Origin: an uncultured Oscillospiraceae bacterium
GTDB taxonomy: Bacteria; Bacillota_A; Clostridia; Oscillospirales; Oscillospiraceae
Reading direction: 5' to 3'
Length of the DNA stretch: 5,949 nucleotides
Assembly (NCBI GenBank): GCA_900770015.1
Contig: CAAGIU010000121.1
Coordinates: 1-5,949, forward strand
The position numbers and the translations under genes are program-made. Below the pieces are notes generated by a model. That model was not told the DNA's origin. It searched no databases and was given only the letters and a program-made list of their open reading frames with translations. Of the stretch, positions 4,984-5,949 are shown piece by piece. Each line of letters opens with the position of its first letter. Position 1 is the stretch's first letter.

Positions 4984-5763
4984 TCAGATATCCATCTCGT
5001 AAATCTTCACGATTTCGGTGGGGCCTTCCAGATACAGCTCCTCCACCCGGTCTTTGCCGGAGACGGTGACCTCCAGGGTGCCGCCCCGGTTGTTCAGCTT
5101 CAGCTTGCCGCCGGGGAGCTTTCCCTGCATCCACAGCGCGCAGGTGATGGAGCCGCAGCCGGTGCCGCAGGCCAGGGTGAAGTCCTCCACGCCACGCTCG
5201 AAGGTCAGCACGTTGACCTCGGTGTCGCTGACCCGGCTGAAATAATTGACGTTGGCTCCCTTGGGGAAGGCGGGATCATGGCGCAGGGCCTGCATCTCCT
5301 GTTTCAGAGCATCGGCATCGGCCCAGAGGTCGCCCCAGTACTCCCGGACGGCATGGGGCACTCCGGGATTGCCCAGCTCCACATAGGCGATGTCGCCCTT
5401 GCGGTTCAGATCCAGCACACCGGGGTTATTCAGCTTCACCCGGTACTGCTGCCCCTGAAGGTGCCAGCCGGGAACCAGTCCGGCATCGGTCTGCACCACC
5501 ATGGTGTCTCCCGCAATGCCGATCTCATTGGCAAAGCGGCAGATGCAGCGGGCGCCGTTGCCGCACATTTCGCCCCGGGAGCCGTCGGAATTGTAGAAAT
5601 GGAGCCTGAAATCCGCCCGGTCGGAATCATCCACCGCCATAAAGCCGTCCGCGCCGGTGATGGCGCAGAGCTTCTTTGCCAGGGCAGAATAGTCGGGGGT
5701 CAGTCCTCTGCCGTCCATGACCATGAAGTCATTTCCGGCGCCGTTCATATAGTATACCTTCAT
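4984..5763 (-). CDS. dapF: Diaminopimelate epimerase
   Basis: This cytosolic, cofactor-independent enzyme converts LL- to meso-diaminopimelate, the precursor of lysine and of the peptidoglycan crosslinking residue. The product has 259 residues, slightly short of the usual 270-280. The two catalytic cysteines are Cys67 in MCGNGARC (66-73) and Cys199 in LACGTGCGS. Other family blocks are NGAGNDF (7-13), GNPGVPHAV (131-139) and FERGVEDFTLACGTG (188-202). The start is the ATG at 5761-5763, preceded by GGGAGG seven bases upstream; 14 more in-frame codons upstream (to 5805) lack a ribosome site and are rejected. No clear promoter is seen in the 186 bases upstream, which are filled by hairpins. It lies upstream of metG on the same strand, 107 bases before its T-box start, with no strong terminator between. 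Confidence 0.96.
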   Translation of the reverse strand: MKVYYMNGAGNDFMVMDGRGLTPDYSALAKKLCAITGADGFMAVDDSDRADFRLHFYNSDGSRGEMCGNGARCICRFANEIGIAGDTMVVQTDAGLVPGWHLQGQQYRVKLNNPGVLDLNRKGDIAYVELGNPGVPHAVREYWGDLWADADALKQEMQALRHDPAFPKGANVNYFSRVSDTEVNVLTFERGVEDFTLACGTGCGSITCALWMQGKLPGGKLKLNNRGGTLEVTVSGKDRVEELYLEGPTEIVKIYEMDI

Positions 5764-5792
5764 ATTTCTGCCTCCCAAAAAAAGTTTTTTTG

Positions 5793-5806
5793 CTTGCCGC
5801 GGCAAG
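5793..5806. repeat. Palindrome and A7/T7 tract upstream of dapF
   Basis: CTTGCCGCGGCAAG is a perfect 14-bp palindrome. On the minus strand it is followed by seven A, a C and seven T, directly before the dapF ribosome site. A GC-rich stem followed by a T run resembles an intrinsic terminator or attenuator in the dapF leader, but the stem is only about 5 bp with a 4-base loop, so the effect is uncertain. Confidence 0.45.
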
Positions 5807-5831
5807 ACGGCGAATTGGAATGTATCGCACT

Positions 5832-5949
5832 GGCGCTTACAGCGCCCTTGGCTCTCCCTTTGGGAGAGCTGTCAGCCGAACAGGCTGACTGAGAGGGTAC
5901 TCCGTTTGATGATCGGGCAGCGTCCATTGGAACGTGGGACCCTCTCAGT
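5832..5949. repeat. Hairpin array, dispersed repeat upstream of dapF (runs off window)
   Basis: Three hairpins stand in tandem: GGCGCT-TAC-AGCGCC (5832-5846), GCTCTCCC-TTT-GGGAGAGC (5851-5869) and GTCAGCC-GAACA-GGCTGAC (5871-5889). ACTGAGAGGGT (5888-5898) is then repeated inverted as ACCCTCTCAGT at 5939-5949, the last bases of the window, so the element probably continues as a second inverted copy. From memory, sequences of the kind CTCTCCC...GAGAGCTGTCAGCC...GGCTGACTGAGAGGG are common intergenic repeats in gut Clostridia. The frames crossing it, which read as Leu/Ala-rich peptides, are not considered genes. Confidence 0.65.

Noticed and set aside
5278..5892. Plus-strand 204-codon open frame opposite dapF
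   Set aside because: It is a shadow of dapF followed by the hairpin repeat; no ribosome site or family resemblance.

Overview
The window reads like chromosomal DNA of a GC-rich, gut-type Firmicute, most likely an Oscillospiraceae/Ruminococcaceae relative. This is inferred from the methionine T-box leader, the diaminopimelate pathway gene, the strong consensus sigma-A promoters, the SH3b-repeat secreted protein and the many short palindromic repeats between genes. No phage, transposase, CRISPR or plasmid gene is present.

Layout from left to right. Positions 1-155 form one long imperfect palindrome. Then comes a minus-strand UPF0340 (YwlG/DUF436) gene (241-786), with its own near-consensus promoter and a terminator. 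Positions 787-1219 carry no protein gene but are dense in structure: a cluster of nested palindromes (867-980), a terminator-like hairpin (1034-1058), a second partial copy of a tRNA 3' end (1062-1083), a small GC-rich palindromic segment (1075-1164) and a perfect 20-bp-stem hairpin (1177-1220). Next is a minus-strand tRNA-Val(CAC) gene (1220-1296) with a promoter. A plus-strand gene for a secreted four-SH3b-domain protein with a proline/threonine/glutamate repeat tail follows (1495-2616). It converges on metG (2671-4620, minus), and a strong hairpin separates the two. metG encodes methionyl-tRNA synthetase behind a Met-specific T-box riboswitch. Last is dapF (4984-5763, minus), diaminopimelate epimerase, preceded by a run of hairpins that continues past the window edge.

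The genes are mostly housekeeping: tRNA charging (metG), a tRNA, lysine/peptidoglycan precursor synthesis (dapF), a conserved protein of unknown function and one exported protein that may contact the cell wall. Each unit except dapF has a visible promoter of its own. metG should be expressed when uncharged tRNA-Met accumulates. No clear terminator separates dapF from the metG leader, so some read-through into metG is possible.

I see no convincing new multi-gene system. The most unusual material is non-coding: the 155-bp palindrome, the duplicated tRNA-Val 3' end enclosing a tiny palindromic segment, and the hairpin arrays upstream of ywlG and dapF.
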